Below are positions 43,258 through 53,498 of a DNA stretch of 64,000 bases, in pieces. Positions within the stretch are counted from its first letter, which is position 1. Every line of letters starts with the position of its first letter. Below the pieces are notes generated by a model. The model was not told the origin of the DNA, did not search any database, and saw nothing but the letters and a program-made list of their open reading frames with translations. A program made the translations under genes and the position numbers. The stretch covers positions 1-64,000 of the forward strand of contig JAKCVP010000010.1 in assembly GCA_023512835.1 (NCBI GenBank), read 5' to 3'. Origin of the DNA: Taxillus chinensis (lineage: Eukaryota > Streptophyta > Magnoliopsida > Santalales > Loranthaceae).

Positions 43258-44733
43258 TCATTCATCCTCTTCCTCTTCCATCTCTTCCTCTATTTCTCTG
43301 TCGCTTTCCATTTGCACGTCTTCGTCATGCGCGTCATCATCTTTTACCACAGCACCATCTTCATCGTCATTGCCATCAAACTCATCCCAGTCCTCATCTT
43401 CGAGATCATCCACATCCATTTCCTCGTCCTCATCGCCTGCGTCCTTCTTGCCGTTTGATTCCTGACGCTTTCGGAGGATGTTTTCTTTTTGGATTCGCCG
43501 ACGTTCCTCCTTCTCCGCTCTTCGCTTTTCCCATTTTGTATCGAGCGCTCGTTGTTCGGCTTCCGATTTCTCGTAAAACTCGTGCCACATGACCTTGCCG
43601 CTGCAAAGGCCCTCCTCCACTTTAAGGAGTCGGAGCTTCATGCGAGGACCGATTTCTGTCAATTTGATAGCTCGCTTCTGCGGGCCCTTCCTGCTAGAGG
43701 ACTTCTTGCCTAGGAGCTCCTTAGCTTCCGCCGCAGCTTGTCGCTGCTTTTCTTTCCTGCTCAGCACTCTCCTTGCATCGGCTTCGAGGACCTCGACCTC
43801 GGCGTCTGTATCGGCGTCTGTATCACTCGCACTTGTGTAACCAGAGGCCGCAGGATCAAGGACGTAATCTGCAATATCTTGTAATTTTCCCATATTAGGA
43901 AGCCCGCCTTTCCCAGCGCGGGGTCTTCTCAAGCTCTCGGTGGCGGCACCGCCATCAAGATTATCAGAACCTTGCTTAGCTCTTAAAGCCCTCTTCGCAT
44001 GTCTTTCTGCCGGTAACAGTCTTTTGATGCCTTTCGTCAGCTTCACCAGGGGTTTACTTGTTATCGCATAATGCCGCAGGCTGATGATGAAGCTACCCTC
44101 GTCATCGACGCCAGAGCGCTCTCGGTTGACTAAGAGCACGCGCCTAATTGAAGATAAAGGTGTTCTGTTTGGACTGATGGGAGGGAAGAGCGATTGGAAG
44201 GTAGACGTGGTAAGCTGCTCGAGATGCTTCGGGACCTTGCTCTGTGCGGTCGCGTTCGGAGTGGTGAAGTTGTTCATGACGAGAAGGGGAGGTGTCAGGT
44301 GCTCGTTCCCAACTGAGCCGGTCTTGGGCCTTCTTTGAGCTCGAGCGACATCTTTTGCCAGACTGTACTTTTCTACTCGAAAGCCTAGCGTAGGGCCTCT
44401 CGGAGTGACTGCCAAGCGCAGAGATGTGTTGCCTGCTTCGGACTTTGAGAAGAGGAGGAGATGTGTTACACCCAAAGGCCCAGCCATGGTAGTGAAGTCT
44501 CTGAGCTTGTTACCACGTCGCTCGCGTAGCTGCCCAGCAGTATGAGGCTGCATGACTTCTCGCATATCCCTCACCAGTTGAGAAACGGAGGTTCCTACTT
44601 CATTTCCACCCATGCGAATTACCATTGACTGCGGAGTGCGCTCGCCAGCTTTAGCTTTGGTGATGCCTGTTGCACGAGCATTTCCAGGTTCTTGTGGATT
44701 TTGAGTCCTTCTTTTCTTTCTAGGACGTGCCAT
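43258..44733 (-). CDS. Brix-domain ribosome biogenesis protein SSF1/SSF2 (Peter Pan)
   Basis: A single exon of 491 aa from ATG 44733 (MARPRKKRRTQNPQEP). The Brix domain spans about residues 35-350. It holds MVIRMGGNEVGTSVSQLV followed by RDMREVMQPHTAGQLRERR, then NKLRDFTTMAGPLGVTHLL, and later FIISLRHYAI. EIGPRMKLRLLKVEEGLCSG is the sigma-70-like C-terminal Brix motif. A basic coiled stretch (KRRAEKEERRRIQKE) and a long Asp/Glu tail follow. SSF proteins act in the nucleolus in 27S pre-rRNA processing and 60S assembly. The upstream frame continues to 44913 but lacks family sequence. Confidence 0.93.
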   Translation of the reverse strand: MARPRKKRRTQNPQEPGNARATGITKAKAGERTPQSMVIRMGGNEVGTSVSQLVRDMREVMQPHTAGQLRERRGNKLRDFTTMAGPLGVTHLLLFSKSEAGNTSLRLAVTPRGPTLGFRVEKYSLAKDVARAQRRPKTGSVGNEHLTPPLLVMNNFTTPNATAQSKVPKHLEQLTTSTFQSLFPPISPNRTPLSSIRRVLLVNRERSGVDDEGSFIISLRHYAITSKPLVKLTKGIKRLLPAERHAKRALRAKQGSDNLDGGAATESLRRPRAGKGGLPNMGKLQDIADYVLDPAASGYTSASDTDADTDAEVEVLEADARRVLSRKEKQRQAAAEAKELLGKKSSSRKGPQKRAIKLTEIGPRMKLRLLKVEEGLCSGKVMWHEFYEKSEAEQRALDTKWEKRRAEKEERRRIQKENILRKRQESNGKKDAGDEDEEMDVDDLEDEDWDEFDGNDDEDGAVVKDDDAHDEDVQMESDREIEEEMEEEEDE

Positions 44734-45028
44734 TGCGAGGACTGTATAAGAGAAAGAGGCCGTAAATCGCAGAAGATGTACAGAGGACCGAAGCTTGGGA
44801 CGTTTCTTTGCAGCAACCCAAATTTTTTGGAGACGCGCCGGAATTCTGCCGGAACCGAAGCCGCCCAGGCCGCCCTGCACGCAAGTACATCCAGGCAGAC
44901 GCTCTTCGGTCAATTCCTTTGACCCATACTGTCTATGTATCTGTATCTCTATCTATACATTTGGTGAGGCTCGTGATTGTGATCGAGGGATGGGTTCTGG
45001 ATCCTTTGCCCGACCCTCATGATGCTAC

Positions 45029-46795
45029 TCAGGTCTTTTTCACGGTAGTCGCGACAGCAATACCCTTCGAGCCTTCCGATCCAAGCTGTTCTGTCCCTCC
45101 TGCAGGCTTCTTGCCGTCTTCCAAGTCCTTATGAGGCACCAGAGCGATGGTGATAATGCAGGCAAAGGCTGCAAGCGCCGCGCCAAGCCAGAATATCTGG
45201 TGGAATCCTCGAGTATAAGCTTGGGCAACAGCGGCTGACACCCTGGCTCTTTCCCTCCCGTCGAGCTTCTCGATCAAAGCGGTTGGATTGCTAATTAGCA
45301 CCCGTATGTCTATCGATCCGATGTTGAGCCCTGTCAGCTCTGATCTTAAGGAAGTATTGATCATGGTCCCTGCAACAGCCAAGCCGAGCGTACTACCCAA
45401 ATTGCGTACAAAGTTCCTCGTGCACGTCATGGACGCCATGTCCTTGCGGTCGACGCCGCCCTGTATAGCTACCAGCAAAGGTTGAAGAGTCTGTCCAACA
45501 CCCACACCAGTTAGTATACCGTACCCGACGGCTTTACCTACAGCAGCAGTGCCAGCATCGAAAGTGGAATATAATCCGAGGCCGACGGCCCAAAAGACCC
45601 ATCCAATGATGATCATTTCTCGATATCGGCCAGTCCAATGGATCATCAGACCAGACAGGGTGGAACACACTGTCTGCGTGACGGTGATTGGCAACAGGAG
45701 AGCTCCAGCCTGAAGAGCTGTGTAGCCTTGAGCGAGCTGGAAATAGGCTGGAATGTAATACACCTGGACCACGAATAGCCACCCGTTGATAAAGGTTGAG
45801 ATGGCAGCGCCGTTGACAAGACCGCTGCGGAAGAGGCGCAGTGGCATTACCGGGTGCCACGCGCCCTTCCACTCCCAAACCACGAAGGCCGCGCAGGTTG
45901 CGATACCAATCACAAGAGGCGCGATGACATTGACTGAGCCCCATGAATATTCGCCGCCCGCCCATTCGAGAGCCAGAACGACCAAGGTTGATCCAGCCAA
46001 TGTCAAAGTAGAGCCCACATAGTCGATCAATTTGACCTTGTCACGCCACGAACCTGTCACCTTTTTCAGCGGCGTGAAGAAGACAATGGCAGGAATTGCG
46101 ATGATGGTCAGGAACAGATTTATTCGAAAAATCCATCGCCAGGACTCATTTGATACGGAGCTGAGCGCAGCGCCGACCACTGGTCCGACAGAATTGGCAA
46201 TAGCGACGACAGCTCCTAGGATACCCTGGTACTTTCCTCGATCACGTAAGGTAACAACGTCAGATATGATCGTTTGGGCAAGAGTGAGCAGACCACCACC
46301 TCCAATGCCTGTAATTGCACGGAAGATAATGAGTTCCAGTGAAGTCTGAGCGAGAGATGAGGCGAGCGAGCCGAAGAAGAATATAATCAGGCAAGAGATC
46401 AAGGCGGTTTTCCGCGAGAAGATGTCCGAAAGATGGCCATATAACAATTGAAATGAGGTCGATGTGAGGAAGTAAGCGCCGGCTATCCAAGAGCTCTCAT
46501 TACCTGCATTGAGGGCGCGAGATACTGTGTACAGGCTGGCGGCCAGTGAGGTCTGATCCCAAAGGGCCGTGAAGGTGACGGTAGAGCAAGCCAAGAAGAC
46601 GGTGATGATCTTCTTCTTTGGCAGGAAATTTGTTTGATCGGTCAAGACCGGTGCTTTCCTGACAGAATCGGGATGCTTTCCGCTGTCGACTTGACTTTCG
46701 ATATCGGGCACTGAAAGCGAGCGAGATGTCGATGTAGAGTTCGTTATCCCTCTGTTCTTTGCAGCATCAGCATGGTCCTTGGCAAGATCCAGCAT
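45029..46795 (-). CDS. MFS exporter, DHA2/14-TM drug-resistance type
   Basis: A single exon of 588 aa. A polar N-terminus of about 65 residues precedes a hydrophobic core with about 14 membrane segments, from IITVFLACSTVTFTALW to FWLGAALAAFACIITIALV. Motif A is YGHLSDIFSRKTAL between TM2 and TM3. Motif C lies in GAVVAIANSVGPVVGAAL (TM5), the antiporter signature. A long extracellular loop precedes the last TM. The family expels drugs or secondary metabolites from the plasma membrane using the proton gradient. No biosynthetic cluster is seen next to it, so the substrate is unknown. Confidence 0.9.
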   Translation of the reverse strand: MLDLAKDHADAAKNRGITNSTSTSRSLSVPDIESQVDSGKHPDSVRKAPVLTDQTNFLPKKKIITVFLACSTVTFTALWDQTSLAASLYTVSRALNAGNESSWIAGAYFLTSTSFQLLYGHLSDIFSRKTALISCLIIFFFGSLASSLAQTSLELIIFRAITGIGGGGLLTLAQTIISDVVTLRDRGKYQGILGAVVAIANSVGPVVGAALSSVSNESWRWIFRINLFLTIIAIPAIVFFTPLKKVTGSWRDKVKLIDYVGSTLTLAGSTLVVLALEWAGGEYSWGSVNVIAPLVIGIATCAAFVVWEWKGAWHPVMPLRLFRSGLVNGAAISTFINGWLFVVQVYYIPAYFQLAQGYTALQAGALLLPITVTQTVCSTLSGLMIHWTGRYREMIIIGWVFWAVGLGLYSTFDAGTAAVGKAVGYGILTGVGVGQTLQPLLVAIQGGVDRKDMASMTCTRNFVRNLGSTLGLAVAGTMINTSLRSELTGLNIGSIDIRVLISNPTALIEKLDGRERARVSAAVAQAYTRGFHQIFWLGAALAAFACIITIALVPHKDLEDGKKPAGGTEQLGSEGSKGIAVATTVKKT

Positions 46796-47707
46796 GTCGA
46801 ATCTTGAATGGCACCGGCCGCGGTGGCGTACGCAGAAGTAAAATTGGCATTATTATTATTGTCAAGTAACAAGTAACAGGGCGCGACACAGTGGGCCTCG
46901 GGCATGCAGGCCGTTAGACAGAGCGTCGAATGAGAAGGTAATCGGGAGATCGCCTCGTGGCTTGCATAGCGCGTACGCGACCCTGTCTTCTCCTACAACC
47001 AAAATCCGCAAAAATCAATGGGCTCCTCGCACTTGTACGGACACTGCAAGAGCACCTCGGGCGTGTCACTTTCCTGGCACGGCTTCAACGCTCACGCTGC
47101 GCTTGCAATAGTGTCAGTAAACGTCCGCCCACTACGCCAGAGCGAGCTCTATGCACCGTAATCGTAAAATCGTCTAATCGCACCCTCTTCGATGCGCATT
47201 TGGACCGCGAGGCTACCAGGGGGCAACTTTCCCTTGTGATTTGTGCCTGTACATGTCACAAGATGCCTGTAAAAGTGCGCCATTCAGCTCAAGGACGCGG
47301 CCCGTACGTATTCACCGTACGGCGGCTGGTACGTTGCAACATGAGTACGTTTCCCAGGCCCTATGAGCCGACGCTGGCCTGGGTAGAACGGCCGCCCTTA
47401 CTCGCTCGCTTCCATATCATGTAAAGAGACAAGACGCCCTCAAAGCGCGCTTGGGAGTCCGGTTCCATAAAGCCTACGCACTCCTTCACATCCATCGTCC
47501 TCGGCCCATGCCTATCAAGACTGCTGTGCGGAAAACTTTGTCGCAAGCGTCGCCTACATCACGGTAATCTCTGTCGTACCTAGGTGGTCAGCTAACGCAT
47601 CTCTCAACACCTCACGAGAGGCTAGTAGCGCTACTTGATCTCGCTGCTCCGCGTTACAGTCGAGAGACTCGCAGTTCCCACTTTCTCGCCATAACAGCTC
47701 TCTCGAA
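46796..47707. other. 0.9 kb divergent spacer, no gene seen
   Basis: This is the upstream region of both the MFS exporter (minus) and the PLP-rhodanese gene (plus). An open frame at 46957-47424 shows no family features. A cgtacctaggtggt motif lies near 47576. Confidence 0.5.
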
Positions 47708-49273
47708 ATGGCTGCGCAGGCAAGTCCTGAACTCCCTGGACAATACCTGAACATCTTCAGTGGCCCGGATGCACTCAAGGACTATTACGATCCAGACAAG
47801 TGTCCTCCCCTTCCGCTGGTGGAGATACCAGATGAGCTCAACCCCTTCAGATCGGACGGCATCCGCATTTGGGCGAAGATGATGACTTTCTTGCCTGCCC
47901 ATAATGTTAAAGAGCTGCCCGCTCTTGCCATGCTTTCGGAGGCTGCCGTTCCGAAATCAGCAAAGACCATTGTCGAATACAGCTCTGGCTCAACGATAGT
48001 GTCGATGGGAATCGTTGCTCGGATTTTGCATAATATAGACGATGTTCGTGCCTACGTCAGCAACAAGACAAGCGAGACCAAGCTCCAGATGTTGCGATTC
48101 TTTGGGCTCGACATCAGCCTCTTCGGTGGTCCTTCTCAGCCAGAGTCTTTTGATGAGCGAGGCGGTATTCATCGCGCAAGGTTAGAAGCACAAGGCTCGA
48201 AGAACGCAGAAATCTTCAACGCCAATCAATATGAGAATAGTTCAAATTGGGGCTCACACGTTCGATGGACTGGCCCTCAGCTTCTTCGACAATTGCCATC
48301 AATCAATGTCCTGTGCGCTGGAATTGGTACTGCAGGGACCATCACAGGTACCGCCTCGTATATGAAGCAAGCAAAGCCCTCAGTCGTCAACGTCGGGGTT
48401 TGCACAGCGCCTGGAGACCGAGTACCTGGGCCTCGGTCTTTAGCTCTTCTTGAGCCCGTCACCTGGTTCCCGTGGCGCAATGTAGTTGATTCGATGGAGT
48501 CCTGTGGATCTGAGGCTGCCTTCTCACTGTCAATGCAGTTGTCACGCTGGGGCATTGTATGTGGCCCATCATCCGGATTCAATCTCTCAGGACTCCGGGA
48601 CTTTATCCAGAGACGCAAGGAGACAGGGACCCTGGACAGCATTCGCGGAGAGAATGGCGAGGTGCACTGTGTGTTTCTCTGCTGCGATCTACCATATCAA
48701 TATCTGGATGAGTACTTTCACAAAGTGCCAGAAGATCAATTTAAACCGATCCGGAACCACAACCTAATCGACGTAGACTTGTACAGATATGATGAGGCAT
48801 GGGAGCTCGATGCACATGGTCAGCAGCTTGCGAGACTGCTCGCACAGCTTCGCAATCCCGAGACCGCCAGCAAGATGATCGTTTTGGATCTTCGACAAAT
48901 CACAGACTCTGCCACAACACGACCAGAGGGGGTACAGATTCTAAATATTCCCCTTTCGTCAGTGTCGCCGACCAGCAACTCACCATTTCACGACAGTGAG
49001 GTCATGGCGAAGCAGTGGCGAGAGCTAGATGGTCTGTTGGGCCCAAAGTCGACTACTGGCCTGAAACACACGTTGAAGAACAAAACGATTCTGACACTCT
49101 GCTACCATGGCGACACTGCGCGAGTTGCCAATAGCGTGCTAAGAGCGTCAGGCCTGGAAAGTTTTAGTGTCCGGGGCGGCGCTGCAAAGCTCTCTCATCT
49201 TCTGCAACCCGTCAATGTTGGTCAGAAGGAGCCTTTTGTCAACGTCGTTGAGCAGCCGGCGCTGCTTGCTTAA
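47708..49273 (+). CDS. Cysteine-synthase-like PLP protein fused to a C-terminal rhodanese domain
   Basis: A single exon of 521 aa. Residues about 45-340 follow the cysteine synthase fold. NVKELPALAML (Lys68) sits where family members have the PLP lysine motif SVKDR, EYSSGSTIVSMG replaces the substrate loop, GIGTAGTITG (205-214) binds the cofactor phosphate, and GPSSGFNLSG (287-296) is the later conserved loop. Residues about 360-505 look like rhodanese: IVLDLRQ with Asp394, and TLCYHGDTARVA with Cys465 in the place of the persulfide-forming cysteine. The family would handle sulfur or amino-acid chemistry; joining a PLP lyase or synthase to a sulfurtransferase suggests direct sulfur hand-over. 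The PLP half is divergent at the substrate loop, so cysteine synthase activity itself is not assured. Confidence 0.85.
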   Translation: MAAQASPELPGQYLNIFSGPDALKDYYDPDKCPPLPLVEIPDELNPFRSDGIRIWAKMMTFLPAHNVKELPALAMLSEAAVPKSAKTIVEYSSGSTIVSMGIVARILHNIDDVRAYVSNKTSETKLQMLRFFGLDISLFGGPSQPESFDERGGIHRARLEAQGSKNAEIFNANQYENSSNWGSHVRWTGPQLLRQLPSINVLCAGIGTAGTITGTASYMKQAKPSVVNVGVCTAPGDRVPGPRSLALLEPVTWFPWRNVVDSMESCGSEAAFSLSMQLSRWGIVCGPSSGFNLSGLRDFIQRRKETGTLDSIRGENGEVHCVFLCCDLPYQYLDEYFHKVPEDQFKPIRNHNLIDVDLYRYDEAWELDAHGQQLARLLAQLRNPETASKMIVLDLRQITDSATTRPEGVQILNIPLSSVSPTSNSPFHDSEVMAKQWRELDGLLGPKSTTGLKHTLKNKTILTLCYHGDTARVANSVLRASGLESFSVRGGAAKLSHLLQPVNVGQKEPFVNVVEQPALLA

Positions 49274-49530
49274 CTATTGAGCCAACAAGGGATGCGACCA
49301 TGAAATGGAATACAGAACGATGCATGAGCTACGACACGGAACAAGATGCCCCTAGACGTAACTTGGAGTACAAAATCTTACATAGCGTAAAGATTATTAG
49401 CTTTCCCTTCTCCGAGGATGAGACTCTTTGGACATTTGATTACTTTCATCTATACATGGTACCCCTGCTTCTTTAGCGGCAGTGTAACACTCATTTCTAT
49501 CTTAACCTGTCCCTCCGACGCTGCATATGC

Positions 49531-50306
49531 TCAAGCTCGGAGCTTCAATTCTTTCAGCAGGGTATCACTGACCAGCGTCGTCTTGTTCAACCGCTTGTAG
49601 AAATGAGTGTTGCCTCTCAGGCTCCCATCAATGGGGCTGACGCAGTACTCGGGCAGAATGCCTTCCTTTGCCTTGTTAGCTTTACGCGACCAAGCCCATC
49701 ATTGCTTAGTCAATTAGACAGCTTACCACTGTGTAACCCAGTCTCTCGTACATCTTCTCTGCAGGACTACCTGTCTCGGTGCCCAGCGTCTGCACTAGAA
49801 ATCAGCACTACGCAGGTGAGAATTGGAGCATGCCTCATATCACAAACCAGATAAGTCAACCCCCTCTGTAGTCCTTCCAGCTCTAGTCGCTCCATCAAGC
49901 TTCTTGCAATTCCATGACCTCGCCATTCGGGGCTGACCATGAGCTTCTCCACTTTGGCCCGAAATGGACCTGTGTCGGAGGCAATGTCATACAGGACAGC
50001 GGTCCCTATCAGCCTCAGCTCTGGCCCACAATCTGGTGCGAAGGATAGGATGACAGTCCTCTTTGGATCTAACAGGCTATTCTTCCAGTACTGCGACAGG
50101 CGAGCTGGATCTAAAGGAGGAATAAATTGCATCAAAGCACCACCATGGATGACTGTGGTCAGCAGAGAGACAAGCTGTGGCAGCAGCACCGAGTCGTGAT
50201 GTATTCTTGGATCGTAAATGGCGATGACCGGCGCCGAAGATGAGTGGTGGATGGGTGCGTGCGTGACGATGGTGTCTGGGCACGATAGCGTTGCTAGGAC
50301 AGTCAT
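49531..50306 (-). CDS. GNAT family N-acetyltransferase
   Basis: Three exons (50306-49848, 49789-49727, 49671-49531) give 220 aa. ATG 50306 (MTVLATLSCPDT) is the first real ATG in the frame. The acetyl-CoA site is VEKLMVSPEWRGHGIARSLMERLE, with the R/Q-x-x-G-x-G/A motif WRGHGIA. The last two exons encode TLGTETGSPAEKMYERLGYTV and LPEYCVSPIDGSLRGNTHFYKRL, the usual end of a large fungal GNAT group. The first intron has a GTTTGT donor, weaker than the others. Substrate unknown; the family acetylates small amines, peptides or antibiotics. It is convergent with the PLP-rhodanese gene. Confidence 0.85.
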
Positions 50307-51020
50307 CCTATCAGCAGATGGTTTGGGCAAGCTTCACTTGCGACGACACCAAGAAGCTACATGAGAATGGAGCGAGGCAGGAGAGAAGCCGTCAATATCA
50401 CGCGAGGCTTGGCTTGCCATGGGAGTGGAAAGGGCTATGAGGAAAGTGCCGGCCAGGGCTCCAGCGCTGATCACAAGCCACGCAAAACCTTCTCAGTGGC
50501 ATTGGCGCGGGGGATCGCATGTTCCGTGGCGTACGAGGCGGTCAGCGAAATGAGTCGGAGACCATTGCAGGTGTTCCGCGGCCAAGTGGGCAAACGTTCC
50601 CACACGGATGGTGAGATGGAGGACAGATGCAAGGGAGTGTGGTCAGGGCAGACGTTGTTAGCGGAGGGCCTGGATGGATCGCCCTTCCTCGCGGCACGGC
50701 ACAAGGCTCCATCGCCGTCAGCTCCCACCATGTGACATCTCAGCTACACGTGTAGGACGTATGCGCGAGCTCGTTGTCCCAGCAAAATTCAAGAAATATA
50801 TGCAGGATATTCCTCGGAATCTTCCGATATCCTATGGCGAATTATGGATACAGTACAGCTGATGCTATCGATAACAGGACCCTAACCTCGGCAATGATGC
50901 TTCTAGATCCAAGCGTCGCAAGGCTCACGGCATGTAGCATTGGTGCTCCTTTGCCTCGCAATCCTTCTATACTGCTATCTTAACACATATTGAGCTTTAC
51001 ACACTGAAAATACAGCAATT
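50307..51020. other. 714-base divergent spacer, no gene seen
   Basis: This is the upstream region of the GNAT gene (minus) and the MDR reductase (plus). Overlapping open frames on both strands at 50361-50735 show no family features. Confidence 0.5.
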
Positions 51021-52160
51021 ATGAAGGGAATACAGCTTACTGAATACGTCTCGGTACGTCCTGATTCCTCACTGGCGCAGCGCATTCCCATCAATCCTCC
51101 CCCACAACCACCTCTTTCCCACGCATACCAAACCTCTAAGCAATCTCCCAGATCAGAGACAAGGACTGACAACTCGTAGGGCCCAGACGCGCTCACCCCA
51201 CAATCTCTTCCCGACCCAACTCCATCCGATAAAGAGTACCTCATCTCCATCTCCGCCGCAGCAACAAACTTCTTCGACCTCCTCCAGATCCGCGGCAAAT
51301 ACCAAAACCAGCCCCCCTTTCCCTGGGTGTCCGGCGCCGAATTTGCCGGCACAATCGTATCCACACCAAAAGCCTCCTCGAACCCTCGCTTCAAGGTCGG
51401 CGACCGCGTCTTCGGCGCCGGTCAAGGCGCATTCGCAACCAAGATTGCCGTGCGCGAAGAGGCGCTGAATAGAGTGCCCGAGGGTTGGAGTTTCGAGGAC
51501 GCAGCAGGCCTGCACGTTACTGCGCCGACGAGCTATGCTGGGCTTGTGACGCGCGCGGGGGTCAAGGCGGGAGACTGGGTGCTCGTGCACGCTGCGGCTG
51601 GAGGTGTAGGGCTTGCTGCGGTACAGATTGCAAAGGCATTTGGTGCGACCGTCATTGCTACTGCCGGGACGCCGCATAAGCTCGAGGTTGCGCGCAAGTT
51701 TGGCGCCGATCATGTTGTGGATTACAGGCAGGACTCGTGGCCGGAGACGGTGAAGAAGTTGACGCCCAAGGGAAGGGGCGTGGATATCGTCTATGATCCG
51801 GTTGGCATGATTGAGAAGAGCATGAAGTGTATTGCGTGGAATGGGCGGTTGCTTGTTATTGGATTTGCTGCCGGGTCGATTGAGAAGATGGCTACTAACC
51901 GTATTCTGCTCAAGAATGTTAGTGTTGTGGGTGTGCATTGGGGCGCATACACGCGGAATGAGCCTGAGATGATTCCCAAGGTATGGGAGGGCCTTTTTAG
52001 GCTTATTGAGCAGGGCAAGTTCCGAGGAACAGTGTACACTGATGTCAAATACAATGGATTGAAGGACGTAGGGAAAGCGCTCAAGGCGTTGGGCGGAAGA
52101 GAAACCTGGGGAAAGGTTGTAGTTGGTTTGGAGAACGAGGAGGGTGGATCGAAGCTCTGA
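51021..52160 (+). CDS. Quinone oxidoreductase-like MDR enzyme (zinc-free)
   Basis: Exon 1 (51021-51053, MKGIQLTEYVS) and exon 2 (51180-52160) are joined through GTACGT..CTGAC..CGTAG to give 337 aa. The sequence shows the GroES-like part (FDLLQIRGKYQNQPPFPWVSGAEFAGTI) without the catalytic zinc cysteines. The nucleotide-binding part follows with HAAAGGVGLAAVQIAKAFGA, and later GADHVVDY. The AAGGVG loop is the NADPH-binding signature of quinone reductases. The family reduces quinones or alpha,beta-unsaturated carbonyls. The stop codon lies about 90 bases before the flavin monooxygenase-like gene on the same strand, so they could act on the same aromatic or quinone compounds; this is inference. 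Confidence 0.92.
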
Positions 52161-52248
52161 GAGATGCTGTATTTGCATTTGCATTGGATATCCTGAAAAA
52201 AGGAGCATTATTGGCATTGTGAACAAGAGTACGTGAGATCTCATCTCA

Positions 52249-53498
52249 GGTGTCATCGGACTTCTCATAGCCCGGGTTTTGAAGAAGTTACCTCTCCTCT
52301 TGTCCCTCACCAGCAGACACCAACACCAAAGCAAGGTATCCCCTACTCAATCTACGACTCTGAGCCATATTCATCAGCCCGCACCCGCGAATGGGGCATA
52401 TCTCTGCACTGGGCCCTGGGACCTCTCTCTTCCCTTCTCCCAGAAGATCTGTATGCGCGTCTTCCTTTAGCAACAGCGGATTCGTCTTGCCCGCCTCCTG
52501 ACGAGAATTGCATTCCTTTATTTCATGGGGGAACAGGGGAGCTGATCAAAAGCATCCCGCTCCCGCCAGGCACGTATCGCATGTCGCGTCGGAAATTCAG
52601 GGCCCTTGCAGCGGAAGGGATAGACGTGCAATTTGGCAAGACACTCACGAGCATCACTTTCTCTCCTGACGATGATCACGATGTTTCACATATTGCGAAT
52701 GCGCAGACAGAAACGAATGCAAGAACACAGAGAACGAGAGCGCCAATAGTCACGGCTCACTTCAACGACGGATCAAGCTCATCGCCAGCAACCCTCCTCA
52801 TAGCCGCAGATGGCGCCCGCTCCACGCTACGCAGTCTCATCTTCCCCGACTCGCACGGCGAAGCAGGCAACGCACCCTACCACGCAATCAACACAACTCT
52901 CTCTGGTCTCGGGACTGCACGCGCAGAGTTTCTGCGCGCAAAGAACAAGACGTGGCAAATGGGCGTGCATCCCCGCGGAGAATGGTACTGGCTGTCCATC
53001 ATGGACGCTCCCTCTGCTGATGCAAGTACGTGGATTTACCAAGTCCAAGCCACGTGGCGATGCGATGCGAGCGAGCCGATGGAGCTGCCTGCGTTCAAGG
53101 AGCGGATGAAGGATATTGCAGAGCCCTTTCGTAGTGCGTTTGCTTGGTTGCCGGATGGGACACGTCTAAGTCAGAACCAGCCTGCTACGTGGGTCACGCA
53201 ACGGCGGGATACGAAAGGGGGACGTGTCGTGTTGGCGGGCGACGCAGCGCATCCTATGATGTTCCATCGGGGTCAGGGACTGAATCATGGAATACTGGAT
53301 GCCGGGAATCTGGTGAGCGCTATCTGCAAGGCGCTTGGCAGAGGGTCGGGAAGACAAGATGGATATGGACAAGAGCAAGATGAGAGAGACAAGGACAAGA
53401 ACGCAGACTGGGAAAAGGCGATCAATGCGTATAGAGTCGAGGTCGTTGCGCGGGGAGCAGAAGAAGTGCAGAGTAGCCTGCAGACTCCTGCTCTTTGA
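52249..53498 (+). CDS. FAD-dependent aromatic monooxygenase (salicylate hydroxylase-like), damaged 5' end
   Basis: From about 52334 a single frame encodes some 385 residues of a group A flavoprotein monooxygenase: GIPYSIYDSE, ARTREWGISLHWALGP, TYRMSRRKFRALAAEGIDV, the DG motif LLIAADGARSTLR, and the GD motif GRVVLAGDAAHPMMFHRGQGLNHG. The N-terminal FAD Rossmann strand should precede it. The piece GVIGLLIARVLKK is readable at 52249-52287, but in another frame, and the bases before it lack a GxGxxG or a usable start codon. A GTTACC..CCAAAG stretch between the two pieces does not restore phase. Either an unusual intron structure is hidden here or the gene is newly inactivated at its 5' end. The C-terminus carries an acidic and basic insertion (GQEQDERDKDKNADWEK). 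Confidence 0.65.

Noticed and set aside
51153..52334. 393-codon open frame on the minus strand
   Set aside because: It is antisense to the quinone-oxidoreductase-like gene, whose domains and intron are clear.
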